DNA of 33,339 nt. Origin: Janthinobacterium sp. Its GTDB lineage: Bacteria; Pseudomonadota; Gammaproteobacteria; Burkholderiales; Burkholderiaceae_D. The notes under the pieces are model-generated. The model ran no database searches. It was not told the origin of the DNA and saw only the letters and a program-made list of their open reading frames with translations. Positions 31,178 to 33,339 of this stretch are shown in pieces. Position numbers and translations under genes: made by a program. The stretch is taken from NCBI RefSeq assembly GCF_009923995.1, contig NZ_RFSK01000063.1, positions 1 to 33,339 on the forward strand, written 5' to 3'. Every line of letters begins with the position of its first letter. Position 1 is the first letter of the stretch.

Positions 31178-32743
31178 GTGTTCCGCAAACAATTGCTCTA
31201 TCTCACCAGCGACGCCCTGTGCGCCTACGACTGGCACCACGGCACGCTGGGCCCGGGCCACGTCTTTCCCGCCAGCGCGGCGGGGCTGGACGGCTTCGCC
31301 GCGTGGCTGGAAGACCCGCAGGCGCAGCGGCTGGACGTGCCCGCCTACCTGCTGACGGACCTCATCGAGGAAGACTTCCAGCACCAGCTCGTGCCCCACG
31401 TGCGCGGCAAGGCGGGCCGCGCCCTGCTGGAGCGCCGCCGCCAGCAGCTGCACCGCGACACGCCCTACCGGGGCAGCGCCCTGCTGGGCCGCGAAAGCAC
31501 GGGCCGCCACGACGACCAGGTGCTGTTCTTCGCGCTGACCAACCCTTCGCTGCTGCAGCCGTGGACGGAAGCGCTGGAGCATTTGCGCGTGCCCGTGGCC
31601 GGCATTTATTCGACCAGCCTGATGAGCATTGCGCTGGTGAAAAAGCTGGCCCTCGCGCACGAACACCTGCTGCTGGTGACGCAGCAGTCGGGCGGCTTGC
31701 GGCAAAGCTACTACGAGAAGGGCCAGCTGCGCTTTTCGCGCCAGACGGTGGCCATCGCGCTCGACGGCGTGGCCGTGAATATCGCGCTGGAAACGGAAAA
31801 GACGCGGCAATTTCTCACCAGCACGCGCATGCTGGCGCGCGGCGAAGTGCTCAATACCGTGATCCTCGCCTCCGCCGCGCAGATCGCCAAGCTCGAATTG
31901 CTGTGCGACAACGACCTGGAAGTGGCTTACCACTTCATCGACCTGCAGGCCGCCGGCGAGCGCGTGGGCCTGCGGCAGACGCCGGCGCTGGCCGACGAAT
32001 TGCTGCTGACCTTGCTCGGCAAGCATCCGCCGCCCAGCCATTACCCGCCCGGCCCGCTGGCCCGCTACTACCACTTCCAGCGCGCGCGCAAGGCGCTGTA
32101 CGGCGCCAGCGCCCTCATCGGCGCCTCCGCGGCCCTGTGGTGCGTGATTAACTTGCTGGGTGGCATCAACGATGGCGCCGCCACCGCGCGGCTGCGGCAG
32201 GAAACGGCTTCCTATGAGGAACGCTACCGCAGCGTCATGGCCGGCCTGCCGCCGGCGCCGGCCAAGACGCAGAACATGAAAGTGGCCGTGACCCTGGGGC
32301 ACATGATCGCCACCCAGGCGCCCGCGCCCGGTCCCCTGCTGGCCATGCTGAGCGCCGCGCTGGACCAGGCGCCGCAAGTCCAGCTGGGCCAGCTGCACTG
32401 GAATGCGGGGCCGGCCCCCGCGCGCACGGCCGACGGCCAGCCGGCGGCGGCGCAGGCGGGCGCCAGCGCGCCGCCTGCCAGCAGCCTGGCCGGCATTCCC
32501 GTCGCGCCGCCGCAGGCGCTGCGCCTGGAAGCGGACGTGGCCATGCCGAACAATGACTACCGCGCCGCGCTGGGCGCCATCACGGCCTTCGCGCAGACCC
32601 TGGCGCGCCAGCCGGGCATGCAGGTGGCCATCGAGGAAACGCCGCTGGACCTGCGTTCCAGCGTGGCCCTGTCCGGCAAGAGCGCCGCGCCGGCGCCGGA
32701 CAGCCAGGCCCGCTTCACCCTCCTGCTCGTGTGGCAGCCATGA
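31178..32743 (+). CDS. PilM-PilN fusion protein (bitopic GspL-like)
   Basis: The 521-residue protein has an N-terminal region of about 300 residues with PilM/MshI-like features (LFFALTNPSLLQPWTEALEHL, VAGIYSTSLMSIALVKKL, YYEKGQLRFSRQ). One membrane helix lies at about 306-327 (LYGASALIGASAALWCVINLL). A periplasmic coiled-coil and PilN-like domain follow (QETASYEERYRSVMAGLPPAP; MLSAALDQAPQVQLGQLHW; ALGAITAFAQTLARQ). The likely start is GTG at 31178, 7 bases after the previous stop, with GAGG just upstream. In the MSHA locus these two domains are separate genes (14598-15533 and 13927-14601). I assign the fold by layout and weak motif likeness. Confidence 0.78.
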   Translation: MFRKQLLYLTSDALCAYDWHHGTLGPGHVFPASAAGLDGFAAWLEDPQAQRLDVPAYLLTDLIEEDFQHQLVPHVRGKAGRALLERRRQQLHRDTPYRGSALLGRESTGRHDDQVLFFALTNPSLLQPWTEALEHLRVPVAGIYSTSLMSIALVKKLALAHEHLLLVTQQSGGLRQSYYEKGQLRFSRQTVAIALDGVAVNIALETEKTRQFLTSTRMLARGEVLNTVILASAAQIAKLELLCDNDLEVAYHFIDLQAAGERVGLRQTPALADELLLTLLGKHPPPSHYPPGPLARYYHFQRARKALYGASALIGASAALWCVINLLGGINDGAATARLRQETASYEERYRSVMAGLPPAPAKTQNMKVAVTLGHMIATQAPAPGPLLAMLSAALDQAPQVQLGQLHWNAGPAPARTADGQPAAAQAGASAPPASSLAGIPVAPPQALRLEADVAMPNNDYRAALGAITAFAQTLARQPGMQVAIEETPLDLRSSVALSGKSAAPAPDSQARFTLLLVWQP

Positions 32744-33339
32744 GCGGCCCCATGAAACAGCCGCCCCTGCCCGGCATGAAGAAAGCCGCCGCGCCCGTGC
32801 GCGCCCTGCCCGCCTGGCTGGGCGAACTGCCGCTGATACGCCGCGCCCTGCTGTGCTTTGCCCTGACCCTGCTGGCCAGCGTGGTGCTGCTGAGCCTGAG
32901 CGCCGCCTACCGCCAGCGCGAGGCGCAGCAGCTCGACTTCATGCGCCATGCGCGCGCGGCGGCGGCCAGCCTGTTCAACCACGTGGAAGGGGAAAAGCAG
33001 GAAATCCGCGCCTACGAACCGCAGTTTCTCGCCCTGCGCCAGCGCGGCCTGATCGGCGAGGAGAACCGCCTGGCCTGGATCGACGCCATCCGCCGCAGCC
33101 AGGAACAGCGCAAACTGTTGCCCATCGGCTATGACATCAGCGCGCAGCAGGTCTTGCCCGTGCCCACGCCCATGGTCATGGGGCAGTACCGGCTGCGCGG
33201 CAGCCGCATGCAGCTGCGCCTGGACCTGCTGCATGAGCTGGATTTGCTGAACCTGCTCGACGACCTGCGCCAGGCCGGCTATTTCGCCGTGCAGGATTGC
33301 ACGCTCAAGCGCAATGGCGCGGCCGGCGCGCCGGCCGGC
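32740..33339 (+). CDS. PilN/PilO-like assembly protein, cut by the window end
   Basis: The frame opens at the ATG at 32740 overlapping the previous stop (ATGA) and stays open for 200 codons to the end of the window, so the C-terminus is missing. The visible part has a basic N-terminus of about 40 residues (MSGPMKQPPLPGMKKAAAPV), a membrane helix at about 45-65 (LLCFALTLLASVVLLSLSAAY), a coiled-coil-like stretch (YRQREAQQLDFMRHARAAAA) and a periplasmic domain ending in LLHELDLLNLLDDLRQAGYFAVQ, which resembles PilO/MshJ-like ferredoxin-fold subunits. It is expected to be the second system's PilO/MshJ counterpart. Further genes, probably including pilins, should follow beyond the window. Confidence 0.75.
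   Translation, partial: MSGPMKQPPLPGMKKAAAPVRALPAWLGELPLIRRALLCFALTLLASVVLLSLSAAYRQREAQQLDFMRHARAAAASLFNHVEGEKQEIRAYEPQFLALRQRGLIGEENRLAWIDAIRRSQEQRKLLPIGYDISAQQVLPVPTPMVMGQYRLRGSRMQLRLDLLHELDLLNLLDDLRQAGYFAVQDCTLKRNGAAGAPAG

Overview
The window looks like a chromosomal segment of a high-GC betaproteobacterium of the Oxalobacteraceae type (Janthinobacterium/Massilia-like). This is inferred from gene content, protein style and the GC-rich codon use that throws long antisense shadow frames; it was not tested by a search. No rRNA, tRNA, CRISPR array, insertion sequence or phage gene was seen.

Left part, 1-9003: mixed housekeeping and accessory genes. A palindrome-rich intergenic stretch (1-95) is followed by yaaA (minus), a PIN-domain protein, a YbdL-like methionine aminotransferase and a HD-GYP-related protein that has lost its HD pair. 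Then come a DUF2625 protein with an 8-bp repeat in its leader, an AraC-family regulator, an exported serine beta-lactamase-fold hydrolase, an APH(3')-type aminoglycoside phosphotransferase behind a hairpin-rich leader, and two exported proteins (one unrecognised, one DUF6624).

Middle part, 9044-22217, all minus strand: an almost complete MSHA-type IV pilus locus. In transcription order it reads mshE, mshG, a MshF/MshB-like prepilin, mshA (major pilin), mshC, mshD, mshO, mshP, then a second block mshI, a PilN-like gene, mshJ, mshK, mshL, mshM, mshN. Most junctions overlap by 1-14 bases. There are candidate promoters before mshE and before mshI, and an intrinsic terminator directly after mshA. 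The two blocks are in the reverse order to the Vibrio locus.

Right part, 22426-33339, all plus strand: a second, paralogous assembly locus that diverges from mshE across a 208-bp AT-rich control region. It encodes an orphan ABC ATPase, an ExeA/MshM-like ATPase with an extra C-terminal domain, a lipoprotein secretin, an MshN-like TPR membrane protein, a GspE/MshE-type ATPase, a GspF/MshG-type platform protein, a PilM-PilN fusion, and a PilN/PilO-like protein cut by the window edge. Every component has a counterpart in the MSHA locus, but no pilin of this second system lies inside the window.

Together, 9 to 33.3 kb can be read as two back-to-back MSHA-like envelope machines that have diverged from each other. 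The differences are in the c-di-GMP-type MshEN motifs of the two motor ATPases, the Walker B motif of the two ExeA-like ATPases, the presence of an ABC ATPase, and the fusion of PilM and PilN. The second machine is the best candidate here for an undescribed system.
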